From NCBI GenBank assembly GCA_937967955.1, contig CALBUB010000107.1:1-60540 (forward strand): a stretch of 60,540 nucleotides of DNA, written 5' to 3'. Below the pieces are notes generated by a model. That model saw only the letters and a program-made list of their open reading frames with translations, was not told the origin of the DNA and ran no database searches. The DNA is from an uncultured Bacillota bacterium. Lineage in GTDB: Bacteria > Bacillota > Clostridia > Tissierellales > Tepidimicrobiaceae. This document shows positions 1-7,739 of the stretch, piece by piece. The translations under genes and the position numbers were made by a program. Position 1 is the stretch's first letter; the number at the start of each line of letters is the position of its first letter.

Positions 1-8
1 ACTCACAC

Positions 9-27
9 TGTTTAGTTTTCATGGTTC
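9..27 (-). promoter_or_regulatory. boxA-like antitermination element of rRNA leader
   Basis: The minus strand reads GAACCATGAAAACTAAACA, close to the TTCTTTGAAAACTAAACA-type element found ahead of 16S/23S genes in Firmicutes, where NusB/S10 load for antitermination. A small hairpin (GCGGCT...AGCCG, about 31-48) sits between P2 and this element. It supports an rRNA operon continuing beyond the left edge. Confidence 0.65.
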
Positions 28-56
28 ATTTGCGGCTCTCAATAGCCGACTTATAC

Positions 57-175
57 ACTATAGCAGATTTTTTTAAATCTGTCAACTACTTTTTTTGTTT
101 TTTGTTTTTCCTGCTTAGTAGCCACCGGTGTCGTGATGGCTATTTTAATATAGCAGATTTTAAAACTTTTGTCAA
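57..175 (-). promoter_or_regulatory. Tandem rRNA-operon promoters P1 and P2 (leftward)
   Basis: Read on the minus strand there are two nearly perfect sigma-A promoters in tandem. P1 has TTGACA at 170-175 and TATATT at 147-152; P2 has TTGACA at 80-85 and TATAGT at 57-62. Both have exactly 17 bp spacers that end in AAATCTGC before the -10, so the two promoters look like a duplicated unit. Such pairs, followed by a boxA-like leader, are typical of Firmicute rRNA operons. The rRNA genes themselves would lie to the left of position 1 and are not in the window. Confidence 0.85.
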
Positions 176-341
176 CTGCTTTTTTAAATTTTTTATAAAA
201 AATTATCCTAGTATATATATTTGCCTAAGATAAATAATAACATAATATATTTTTATCAAGTAGCTAAGGACTAGGCTTTTTATATTTAATTTGATAGAAT
301 ATACTTGTGATTAAATTTCACAACAGAAAGGGATGTTCAGA

Positions 342-1253
342 TTGGATATAAGGCAAATTGAAACTTTTGTCCATGTAGCTAATTTAAAAAGCTTTTCAAA
401 GGCAGCAAAAAAACTTTATATAACCCAGCCAACCGTTACTAATCATATTCAAAATCTAGAAAATGAACTAGGTACATTGCTCATTAATCGTTCTGGTAAA
501 AATATAAGCCTAACAGATGCTGGAGCTTTATTTTATAAACATGCAATAAATATATTGAATTCTTGTCAAATGGCCAAGTTTGATTTAGCAGCCTACAAGG
601 GTAGTATCCAAGGCCATGTACACATATATTCTAGTTCTGTACCTAGAAAATACATATTACCTACTATTATATCTAAGTTTTTGCAAAAATATCCTAATGT
701 TACTTTTACATTAGAGAACAAAGATTCAAAGGATACTGTTACAAGTATACTTGAGGCCGAAACAGATTTTGGCATTGTAGGAGCCAAATATCCTTCCAAA
801 AAATTAGACTATATAGACCTTGTAGAAGATAAATTATTAGTTATTACTCCTAATAATAGCCATTTTCCCAAACCAAACTTTTCCACTTTAAAAATAGGTG
901 AAATAGTAGACCAAAAAATTATTTTCAGAGAGGAAGGCTCTGGCACAAGAGAGCTGGTAATTAAGGAGCTGGAGAAAAATAATATTGATATGGACAGCTT
1001 AAATATAGTTGGCTTTTCAGAGGATACAGAGGTAATAAAAAATTTAGTATCCTTAGGTGTGGGAATTAGCTTTGTATCTAATAGGGGAATAGATGAGGAT
1101 ATAAGAGCAGGAAAATATAAAGCGTATTATGTAGATGGTCTTAATTTAACAAGAAATTTTTATTTTGTATACCACAATAAAAGGCAGCTATCTCCCTTAA
1201 ACGAAACCTTCAAAACCTTTATTCTTGATTATATAAAAGCCCACCCCCTTTAG
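342..1253 (+). CDS. LysR-family transcriptional regulator
   Basis: This is a 303-residue LysR-type DNA-binding regulator with an N-terminal winged helix-turn-helix (about residues 1-60, with the hallmark SFSKAAKKLYITQPTVTNHI) and a periplasmic-binding-like effector domain (about 90-300). I place the start at the TTG at 342, preceded by GAAAGGG at a good distance, giving the usual family opening LDIRQIETFVHVA; an ATG at 333 lies almost on top of that ribosome site. The family normally senses a small molecule and controls neighbouring or divergent genes, but here the upstream side is the rRNA promoter region and the downstream gene converges, so no target is evident. Its general look is like clostridial CysL/selenium-associated LysR proteins, which is only an impression. 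Confidence 0.9.
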   Translation: MDIRQIETFVHVANLKSFSKAAKKLYITQPTVTNHIQNLENELGTLLINRSGKNISLTDAGALFYKHAINILNSCQMAKFDLAAYKGSIQGHVHIYSSSVPRKYILPTIISKFLQKYPNVTFTLENKDSKDTVTSILEAETDFGIVGAKYPSKKLDYIDLVEDKLLVITPNNSHFPKPNFSTLKIGEIVDQKIIFREEGSGTRELVIKELEKNNIDMDSLNIVGFSEDTEVIKNLVSLGVGISFVSNRGIDEDIRAGKYKAYYVDGLNLTRNFYFVYHNKRQLSPLNETFKTFILDYIKAHPL

Positions 1254-1269
1254 GTACAAAAAATTATAA

Positions 1270-1296
1270 GAAACCCTAGCAGGTTTCTCTTTTTTA
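1270..1296 (+). terminator. Rho-independent terminator, possibly bidirectional
   Basis: GAAACC (1270-1275) pairs with GGTTTC (1282-1287) and is followed by a T-rich run on the plus strand. An A-rich tract before the stem could also let it serve the converging degU gene. Confidence 0.7.
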
Positions 1297-1950
1297 TATC
1301 TTTTTTATGTTATTTTTAAAGGCAAAAATGGCTGCTTGTATTCTATCATTGACCCCTATTTTTTTAAATATGCTAGATACGTGATTTTTCACTGTTTTTT
1401 CACTTATAAACAGCTTGTCTGCAATGTCCTTATTGTTTAAACCTTCTGCTATCAATGTTAAAACTTCATATTCCCTTTTTGTAAGAGACCTAATCTTATT
1501 TATTCTATCAATAGTTTCTTCATCCTTACCGTTTAAGCCTTCAGCTACTAATTTTGCTATACTAGGTTGAATATAAGTACTGCCTTTTTTTACTTCCCTA
1601 ATAGCCTTAATTAAAGTATCTGCATCTGAATCCTTTATCATATAACCATCTGCACCTATTTTTATAGTTTCAAATATATACTCCTTATCATCGTGGATAG
1701 TCAACATTATAATCCTAGTATTTACACCCATATCCTTTAATCTTCTTAACACGTCAATCCCATTGACTTCAGGCATGTTTATATCTAAAAGGAGTATATC
1801 CGGCTTATATTCTAAAGTCTTCTCTATAGCTTCCTTTCCATTTCCAGCTTGGGCAATAACTGAAATATCCCCTTCCAATTCTAATAACTGTTTCAAGCCT
1901 TCTCTAACTAATTTGTGATCATCTGCTATTAAAAGTGTAATTTTGTTCAT
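1294..1950 (-). CDS. degU: DegU-like NarL/FixJ response regulator
   Basis: A 218-residue two-component response regulator: receiver domain (about residues 1-120) with the acidic pocket (IADDH) and phospho-acceptor aspartate in LLLDINMP, then a LuxR-type helix-turn-helix (about 150-215, LTKREYEVLTLIAEGLNNKD and SEKTVKNHV). I chose the ATG at 1950 because AAGGTG lies just ahead and because the acceptor then falls at Asp56, as in Bacillus DegU; a GTG three codons upstream is possible. The gene lies 10 bp after degS on the same strand, with cheW in front, so it is the output of that operon. DegU-type regulators control motility, exoenzymes and multicellular behaviour; the actual regulon here is unknown. 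Confidence 0.9.
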   Translation of the reverse strand: MNKITLLIADDHKLVREGLKQLLELEGDISVIAQAGNGKEAIEKTLEYKPDILLLDINMPEVNGIDVLRRLKDMGVNTRIIMLTIHDDKEYIFETIKIGADGYMIKDSDADTLIKAIREVKKGSTYIQPSIAKLVAEGLNGKDEETIDRINKIRSLTKREYEVLTLIAEGLNNKDIADKLFISEKTVKNHVSSIFKKIGVNDRIQAAIFAFKNNIKKI

Positions 1951-1960
1951 TTCTGTCACC

Positions 1961-3124
1961 TTAATTCTCCCCCTTAGTTATCGATATATAGAAGTTTATC
2001 CTTGTACCTTTATATGGCGCTGATCTGATTGTTAAATTACCACCTAATAGTTCAGCTCTTTCCCTCATATTAGCTAAACCATAACCGCTAATACTCATGT
2101 CTCCATCTTGTGTAAGTGCATCTACATTAAAACCAATACCATTATCTGATATGCTTACATTTAATCTTGTAGGAGAAAATTCAATGGTTACATTGGCCTC
2201 TGTTGCTTTTGAGTGTTTTCTTATATTACTCAAAGCTTCTTGAATCATCCTGAAAACAGAAATTTCTATAGACTTATTTAAAGGATATTCTTGACCTACT
2301 ACTTTAAAATCTACATGGATTCCAGTATACTCGATAAAATTATCGATATATCTCTCTAGTGTAGCAATTAAACCCAAGTCATCCAAGGACATAGGTCTTA
2401 AATCAAAGATGGTCTTTCTTAGTTCCTTTAAGGTTTCCCTTGCTAAAGACTTAAAATTGGCCATCTCCTGTCTAAATCTTTCCTTATCTATATCCATAAG
2501 CCTTTCACAAAGTTCGGCTTTTATCAACAAATGAGCCATAGATTGAGCTGGCCCATCATGTATATCCATAGCTATTTTTTGCTTTTCTTCTTCCTGTACT
2601 TCAATCATCTTAATGACTAATGCTTGTTTTTTGTTTAAATGGTCTACTGTAGATAAAATCTCATCTAGATTGCCCTTTAAATATTCGCTAGCAACACTTA
2701 TTGATTTCCAAACCTTATTAGCTCTGTTATAAGCGTTTATAGCTGCCTTAAGGCGTAGCTCCTGCTCTCTTCTCTTTTTTATTAAAAGCTTTTCTTCTCC
2801 CCTTTTTAGCAAAAGCTGAATTCTTATTTTGTTAGCCCTATCATAGGCTTCCTTAAAATCCTCTTCTGAATAGATATGGAAATTCTTATTTACATTAGAT
2901 AGATAAGCCCTACTCTTCTTCTCTTCTATTTCTAACCTATCAACTTGGGCTGCTACATTTTGTACTTGTTCCTTTATTGCGTTTAATTCTTGTTCTGTTC
3001 TTTTTACTTCATTTCTAGCTTGTTCTACTATAGCAACTATTTCTTCCTTGCAATCTTCTACAAAACCAATAGTTTTTTGAAGTATATCATTTATTCTTTG
3101 AATGTTTGGTGTATTGTTTTTCAA
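1961..3124 (-). CDS. degS: DegS-like sensor histidine kinase
   Basis: A 387-residue cytoplasmic histidine kinase without membrane segments. The first 170 residues are a long predicted coiled coil, the sensing part of DegS. A HisKA_3 dimerisation domain follows with the phospho-accepting His189 in EKQKIAMDIHDGPAQ, the same number as in Bacillus DegS, and a C-terminal HATPase domain shows the N box (EALSNIRKHS), DNGIGF and GYGLANMRER motifs. It is the cognate kinase for the DegU-like protein 10 bp downstream and is 14 bp after the cheW-like gene, so all three are probably co-transcribed. No transmembrane segment means it reads an intracellular signal or a partner protein. Confidence 0.92.
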   Translation of the reverse strand: MKNNTPNIQRINDILQKTIGFVEDCKEEIVAIVEQARNEVKRTEQELNAIKEQVQNVAAQVDRLEIEEKKSRAYLSNVNKNFHIYSEEDFKEAYDRANKIRIQLLLKRGEEKLLIKKRREQELRLKAAINAYNRANKVWKSISVASEYLKGNLDEILSTVDHLNKKQALVIKMIEVQEEEKQKIAMDIHDGPAQSMAHLLIKAELCERLMDIDKERFRQEMANFKSLARETLKELRKTIFDLRPMSLDDLGLIATLERYIDNFIEYTGIHVDFKVVGQEYPLNKSIEISVFRMIQEALSNIRKHSKATEANVTIEFSPTRLNVSISDNGIGFNVDALTQDGDMSISGYGLANMRERAELLGGNLTIRSAPYKGTRINFYISITKGEN

Positions 3125-3138
3125 TTCCTATCCCCCAT

Positions 3139-3600
3139 TTATGACATTTCCATTTCTTCTATTACGGTCTTTTCCTCATCTGTTAGTACGTTGTGTAAAT
3201 TCAATATAATCAATAATCTATCCTCATCTACTTTACCTACACCACTTATAAATCTTCTATCAACTTCCGAAATTACGTAAGGGGCTGGATCGATTTGTTC
3301 TTCTTCAAGTCTTAAAGTTTGGGATGCTCCGTCTACTATAAAACCAATTTCCCTATCATCTAAGCTTATTACTATGATTCTTGTCTCCTTTGTAGGTTCA
3401 AGTTCCCCCATGCGGAATCTTTTCTTTAGATTTATCAGGGGTATTACATTCCCCCTATAGTTTAACACACCTTCTACAAACTCAGGACAATTAGGAATAT
3501 ATGTAGGTTCTTTATAAGGAATTATTTCTTTTACTTTCATTATATCAATACCAAACTCTTCTTTATTTATATTAAAAACTACATATTGTTTTTCTGCCAT
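3139..3600 (-). CDS. cheW: CheW-like chemotaxis coupling protein
   Basis: A 153-residue single-domain CheW protein (FNINKEEFGIDIMKVKEI at the start, GVLNYRGNVIPLINLKKRF in the middle). CheW links chemoreceptors to the kinase CheA. It has a strong ribosome site (GGAAGGAGG) and is first in an operon with degS and degU, rather than with cheA or receptor genes. This suggests either a stand-alone coupling protein expressed with a motility regulator, or a CheW-fold adaptor acting on DegS; the sequence cannot decide between these. Confidence 0.9.
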   Translation of the reverse strand: MAEKQYVVFNINKEEFGIDIMKVKEIIPYKEPTYIPNCPEFVEGVLNYRGNVIPLINLKKRFRMGELEPTKETRIIVISLDDREIGFIVDGASQTLRLEEEQIDPAPYVISEVDRRFISGVGKVDEDRLLIILNLHNVLTDEEKTVIEEMEMS

Positions 3601-3678
3601 ATATTGTTACCTCCTTCCAATATTAAGTACTTTTAATAATATTCTACAAAAAAGATAAATCTCCTTCTCTTATTTCTT

Positions 3679-3709
3679 ATTTTATCAGGTTGTTGGCGAA
3701 AATGTCGAA
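3679..3709 (-). promoter_or_regulatory. Candidate cheW-degSU promoter with two 0A-box-like motifs
   Basis: On the minus strand TCGACA (3703-3708) and TAAAAT (3679-3684) with an 18 bp spacer could be the sigma-A promoter of the cheW operon. On the plus strand the -35 area contains two matches to the Spo0A core TGNCGAA: TGGCGAA (3694-3700) and TGTCGAA (3703-3709), 9 bp apart. The arrangement is suggestive of Spo0A control, but both motifs are short and could arise by chance. Confidence 0.4.
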
Positions 3710-3721
3710 ATAAGAATATTT

Positions 3722-3767
3722 TTATAATAAAAATAGACTTTTAGCCCTATCAAAAGGGCTAAAAGTC
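3722..3767 (-). terminator. Terminator of the ftcD-hutI operon
   Basis: A 12 bp perfect stem, GACTTTTAGCCC (3736-3747) with GGGCTAAAAGTC (3756-3767), is followed on the minus strand by TATTTTTATT. It lies 8 bp past the hutI stop codon. Confidence 0.85.
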
Positions 3768-3774
3768 CAACAAC

Positions 3775-5040
3775 TTAATTAGGTTTTTCGTAAGCAATTT
3801 TTCCAGCTTTTATAACTTTTTCTGTGTGGTTTATTCCAAAATGGTATATTATATATTCGAAATTAGGCGCATCAAATATTACCAAGTCAGCCTTCTTACC
3901 TTCTTCTATACTTCCAACTTCCTTTTCAAGTTTTAAAGAGGCTGCCCCATTGATAGTGGCTGCTGTCAACACCTCTTCGGGAGTCATCTTTAATAATATA
4001 GATGCAAAGCTCATTATAAGCTGCATATTTTCTGTTGGACAGCTTCCTGGATTATAATCTGTTGATAGGGCGACTGGCACTCCTACTTCTATCATCCTTC
4101 TAGCATTGGCAACTTTTTCCGATTGTAAGTTAAAGGATGTACCAGGAAGTAAATTGCCAATTACTCCTTTTTCAGCCATCATTCTTATTCCTCTATCACT
4201 GGCAGCTACTAGATGGTCTGCTGAAACACAGCCTATTTCTGCAGCTAATTCTGCTCCACCTAAGCTTTCTATTTCATCAGCATGGATTTTAGGTAGAAGG
4301 CCCCATTTTTTACTTGTTTCCAATATGTCTCTTGTTTGTTCTATTGTAAATACTCCTTTTTCACAGAAAACATCACAAAATTTAGCTAGTTTTCTTTCTG
4401 CCACCTGGGGGAGCATTTCATTTTTTATCCTGTAGACAAATTCCTCTGGCTTATCTTTATAGGCAGGTGGAATGGCATGGGCACCCATAAAGGTAGATAC
4501 TACATCTACAGGATGGTCTTCATTTAATTTCTTGGCTACTTCCATCTGCTTTATCTCTGTATAAAAATCATCAAGGCCATAACCACTCTTTGCTTCTACT
4601 GTAGTGACTCCGAAGGATAGCATCCTATCTAAACTCTTTTTAGCCTGCTTGTATAGTTCATGGAAAGTAGCTTCTTTAGTGGCTTTTACTGTACTATGTA
4701 TACCTCCTCCGGCTTCTAATATATCCAAATACTTAGCTCCTTTTAACTTCATGGCTAACTCATTTTCCCTTGAGCCTCCATGAACTAAGTGAGTATGGGA
4801 ATCTACTAAACCTGGAGTGACAACTTTACCCCGGCCATCTATAACTACAGTATTTTCATCCATTTCTATATCCTCTGGTAATTGGTCTTGACCAACGTAT
4901 ATTATTCTATCCCCTTTTATAGCAACTATTCCATTGTTTATAAGGCCAACTTGCCTCATCTCATCTTTTATTCTAGGCCTGTTGGGTCCCTTCAAAGTAT
5001 ATAGGTTATCTATATTTTTAATAACAATATCAGCTCTCAT
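3775..5040 (-). CDS. hutI: Imidazolonepropionase
   Basis: A 421-residue amidohydrolase that opens imidazolone-5-propionate to N-formimino-L-glutamate, step three of histidine degradation. Diagnostic sites are the metal-binding H82-x-H84 in DSHTHLVHGG, the FMGAHAIPP segment that binds substrate, HADEIES, and STDYNPGSCPTENMQ near the C-terminus. Length fits the family (about 400-420). It starts 9 bp after ftcD on the same strand, so product and next enzyme are made together. The genes for the first two steps (hutH, hutU) are not in this window. Confidence 0.95.
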   Translation of the reverse strand: MRADIVIKNIDNLYTLKGPNRPRIKDEMRQVGLINNGIVAIKGDRIIYVGQDQLPEDIEMDENTVVIDGRGKVVTPGLVDSHTHLVHGGSRENELAMKLKGAKYLDILEAGGGIHSTVKATKEATFHELYKQAKKSLDRMLSFGVTTVEAKSGYGLDDFYTEIKQMEVAKKLNEDHPVDVVSTFMGAHAIPPAYKDKPEEFVYRIKNEMLPQVAERKLAKFCDVFCEKGVFTIEQTRDILETSKKWGLLPKIHADEIESLGGAELAAEIGCVSADHLVAASDRGIRMMAEKGVIGNLLPGTSFNLQSEKVANARRMIEVGVPVALSTDYNPGSCPTENMQLIMSFASILLKMTPEEVLTAATINGAASLKLEKEVGSIEEGKKADLVIFDAPNFEYIIYHFGINHTEKVIKAGKIAYEKPN

Positions 5041-5049
5041 AAGATCACC

Positions 5050-5946
5050 TTATTCAAATATTTTCTTTTCAAGTATTTGAGCTGAGTTAAAGTTTTCCAA
5101 TTTCAAGTAATAATCCGCCACATCTACTAAGGCCTGCATTGGTACTAAGCCTACTATTTCACTGCCAATAACATTTACTCCATACCTATTTGCTTCTCTT
5201 TCAATTGTGTCAAAAACTCTAAATATAGGAGTCTTAGTGTAATCTACAAGATTCATAGATACTTGAACTATGTTCCTTTCTTTAATTTCTAGTCCAATAG
5301 CTTTACAGTAAGTAAAACCTCCCGTTTTAGCTCTTACTGCTTTTGCAATCTTTTTAGCTATATCCAAATCGTTTGTCCCCAAATTTACATTATATGCGAT
5401 TAGTGGTGGTCTAGCTCCTACTGCAGTTACTCCTGCTTTTACATTGAGTTCTGCAGGGCCAAAATCTGGCTTCCATTCTTCTTTCTTAAGTTTTTCTCTC
5501 ATCCCTTCATATTCTCCTCTTCTAACATCGGCTAAATTTTCCCTTTCTCTAGAGGTGGCTGATTTCTCATATAAAAATACTGGAATATTTAATTCTTCTC
5601 CTATCCTCTTTCCCAATATTTTTGAATACTCCACACACTCTTCCATGGTTACATCTGATATAGGTACCAAAGGTATTACATCAGTAGCACCCATTCTTGG
5701 ATGACCACCAGTATGTTTAGACATATCAATCAATTCTGCTGCTCTTTTAGTAGCATTAAAAGCTGCTTCAATAACTCCTTCTGGTTCACCAACAAATGTC
5801 ACTACAGCACGGTTATGGTCTGCATCCATTGAATAGTCTAAAAGCTTCACATTTTCTATTTTTCTTATCTCGTCCACTATTTTTTCTACTACTTCCTTGT
5901 TCCTACCTTCACTAAAGTTTGGTACACATTCGATTAATTTGGCCAT
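5050..5946 (-). CDS. ftcD: Glutamate formimidoyltransferase
   Basis: A 298-residue stand-alone formiminotransferase that moves the formimino group of N-formimino-glutamate to tetrahydrofolate, releasing glutamate. The start MAKLIECVPNFSEGRN, the KHTGGHPRMGATDVIP segment with its substrate-binding histidines, and the VGARPPLIAYNVNL motif are characteristic. I chose the ATG at 5946 because AAGGGGG is correctly spaced before it; an ATG at 5952 touches that site. The cyclodeaminase half found fused in animals is absent, so a separate fchA should exist elsewhere. Pairing with hutI shows that one-carbon units from histidine enter the folate pool, as in amino-acid-fermenting clostridia. Confidence 0.94.
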   Translation of the reverse strand: MAKLIECVPNFSEGRNKEVVEKIVDEIRKIENVKLLDYSMDADHNRAVVTFVGEPEGVIEAAFNATKRAAELIDMSKHTGGHPRMGATDVIPLVPISDVTMEECVEYSKILGKRIGEELNIPVFLYEKSATSRERENLADVRRGEYEGMREKLKKEEWKPDFGPAELNVKAGVTAVGARPPLIAYNVNLGTNDLDIAKKIAKAVRAKTGGFTYCKAIGLEIKERNIVQVSMNLVDYTKTPIFRVFDTIEREANRYGVNVIGSEIVGLVPMQALVDVADYYLKLENFNSAQILEKKIFE

Positions 5947-5974
5947 AAGCATCCCCCTTTTGTTTTGTTAAATT

Positions 5975-6004
5975 GCTTAAGCTAGTCTTTACTAGCTTTT
6001 AAGC
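5975..6004. promoter_or_regulatory. Inverted repeat upstream of ftcD (possible operator)
   Basis: AAGCTAG (5979-5985) and CTAGCTT (5992-5998) form an inverted repeat with a 6 bp centre, with partly matching GCTTA/TTAAGC extensions. It lies about 30-55 bp upstream of the ftcD start in a region that must hold the promoter, so it may bind a regulator or form a leader hairpin. Confidence 0.4.
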
Positions 6005-6040
6005 TTGTCCAATTTACTTTAGCATACTAAATTATTAAAG

Positions 6041-6069
6041 CCAAAAAGCCACAGAGAACTTCTGTGGCT
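6041..6069 (-). terminator. Terminator of thpR
   Basis: AGCCACAGA pairs with TCTGTGGCT across GAACT (6047-6069), followed on the minus strand by TTTTTGG. The stem overlaps the thpR stop codon. Confidence 0.8.
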
Positions 6070-6640
6070 ACTTTTTACTAGTTATGCTACTAAGTTTATA
6101 GGATATGATTGGTGTATATATTCTCTTTCCCATAACAGCCTGGCTCTTCATAAGTACCAAATTATCCAAGGTAAATTCATTGTCTAAATAAGACTTAATT
6201 ATTTCCTTAAGCTTATCAAAGGTAACTTGACTTTTAATCCTTCTACCTAAAGTAATGTGGGGATTGAAGCTTCTTCTTTCTTTTTTGAAACCTATATGTG
6301 CCATACTCTCTTCTAATTCAGCATATATAGAGTTAAGCCTTCCTATTTGTCCATCTAAACCTAACCACATTACCCTATATTCATTGTCCTTCTTATTAAA
6401 ATAACCTAAATTCTCCAAATTAACAGTTATGGGAGTATGATTTGAGGCTAATTGTTTTAGAACACTATCTATAGAAGCTACTTGCTTTTCATCTATTTCT
6501 CCCAAGAACTTTAAAGTAAGGTGGAAATTTTCAATACTAACCCAACTACCTCTCTCTGTATTATCCTTTAATAGCTTCTGTATAATAGACAATTGATTTT
6601 TTAAATCTTTTGAAAAATCAAAGGCAATGAACGCTCTCAT
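6068..6640 (-). CDS. thpR: RNA 2',3'-cyclic phosphodiesterase (LigT family)
   Basis: A 190-residue two-histidine phosphoesterase. The two catalytic HxT tetrapeptides are visible: HLTL at residues 40-43 and HITL at 128-131 (in FNPHITLGRR), the spacing and total length expected for ThpR/LigT. These enzymes open 2',3'-cyclic phosphates on RNA ends, and some ligate tRNA halves in reverse. The gene lies 43 bp after the LacI-type regulator on the same strand and may be transcribed from it, but there is no functional link apparent. Confidence 0.9.
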   Translation of the reverse strand: MRAFIAFDFSKDLKNQLSIIQKLLKDNTERGSWVSIENFHLTLKFLGEIDEKQVASIDSVLKQLASNHTPITVNLENLGYFNKKDNEYRVMWLGLDGQIGRLNSIYAELEESMAHIGFKKERRSFNPHITLGRRIKSQVTFDKLKEIIKSYLDNEFTLDNLVLMKSQAVMGKRIYTPIISYKLSSITSKK

Positions 6641-6683
6641 AACAGCTCTCCTAATAAATATACTTACTTAATTTTAAAGATTT

Positions 6684-7694
6684 CTATTTAATCTTTGCGC
6701 AGCTTTCCCTTTTAATTATTTGATATGGAAGTATTATTTTATCATTCTCCATCTCTTCACCTTTTATTTTTTTGATTATACTCCTGATTGCTACAGCTCC
6801 TATATCATAGAAAGGTTCCCTTATTGTTGTAAGCCTTGGCCTATATATGGAGGCAATCTTTTTATCTCCAAAACCACATACTGAAATATCTTCAGGAACT
6901 TTGATATTGTTGTCGTAACAATAGCTCATAAAACCTATTGCCAGTTCATCATGGCCACAAAATACAACTGTAATATTGTTCTCCCTAACTAAATCTATAA
7001 CAGCTGGGCCCATATCATAACCATCTTGAATTGTGAAACCTTTAGCATGGAATATGAAGCCTTCCTTTTCCATACCCTTTATAGCTTTATTATATCCTTC
7101 TATTTTACTCATTTCAACTGCATACTTATCATCAATTTCATAGGAAACGTATAGTAATCTTTCATGGCCAAGTTCTATTAAGTACTCTGTCATCTGAAAG
7201 CTTGCCATGGTATTGTCAATAGAAACTGTAGGCAGGTCGTATTTGTTATGGTATCTATTTAGGTATATAAAAGGTATATTATTGCTTTGGATTTCTTCTA
7301 TTACTTCCTTGTCTGTTTTTTCTGATATTAAAACTATTCCTTCTACCTGCTTTCTAGTTAAGAATTGGATAAATTTTAATTCAGCATCTACATTTCCGTA
7401 ACTACTTGATAATATAATATCAAAATTGTACATTCTGCCTACCTCTTCAATCCCTCTAACCATTTCGGCAACATAGAAATTCCCTATATCTGTAACTATT
7501 ACACCTATTAAATTAGATCTCCTTGTAACGAGACTTCTGGCCACTTCATTAGGTTTATAATCTAACTGTTTAATGGCATCTAGAACTTTTCTTCTAACTT
7601 CAGGACTAACAGGTTTAGAGTTGTTTATAACTCTAGATACAGTGGAAATAGATACTCCTGCTAGCTTAGCCACATCTTTTATGGTCACTTTCAT
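6684..7694 (-). CDS. LacI/GalR-family transcriptional regulator
   Basis: A 336-residue repressor with the N-terminal helix-turn-helix and hinge (TIKDVAKLAGVSISTVSRVI, residues 3-22; YKPNEVARSLVTRRS, about 46-60) and a type I periplasmic-binding sugar domain (about 60-330). It resembles CcpA and PurR/RbsR-type members, but no sugar catabolic genes are adjacent; upstream on the same strand is a giant signalling protein and downstream thpR. The target could be distant. A cre-like or palindromic operator was not obvious in its own short upstream gap of 45 bp. Confidence 0.9.
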   Translation of the reverse strand: MKVTIKDVAKLAGVSISTVSRVINNSKPVSPEVRRKVLDAIKQLDYKPNEVARSLVTRRSNLIGVIVTDIGNFYVAEMVRGIEEVGRMYNFDIILSSSYGNVDAELKFIQFLTRKQVEGIVLISEKTDKEVIEEIQSNNIPFIYLNRYHNKYDLPTVSIDNTMASFQMTEYLIELGHERLLYVSYEIDDKYAVEMSKIEGYNKAIKGMEKEGFIFHAKGFTIQDGYDMGPAVIDLVRENNITVVFCGHDELAIGFMSYCYDNNIKVPEDISVCGFGDKKIASIYRPRLTTIREPFYDIGAVAIRSIIKKIKGEEMENDKIILPYQIIKRESCAKIK

Positions 7695-7739
7695 AGCAAT
7701 CTCTCCATTCTAAATTTAATTCTCTAGTGTTTGTGAATT

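Noticed and set aside
21..233. Open frame of 70 codons at the left edge
   Set aside because: It lies across two strong minus-strand rRNA promoters and a boxA element, has no ribosome site and is full of phenylalanine from T-runs.
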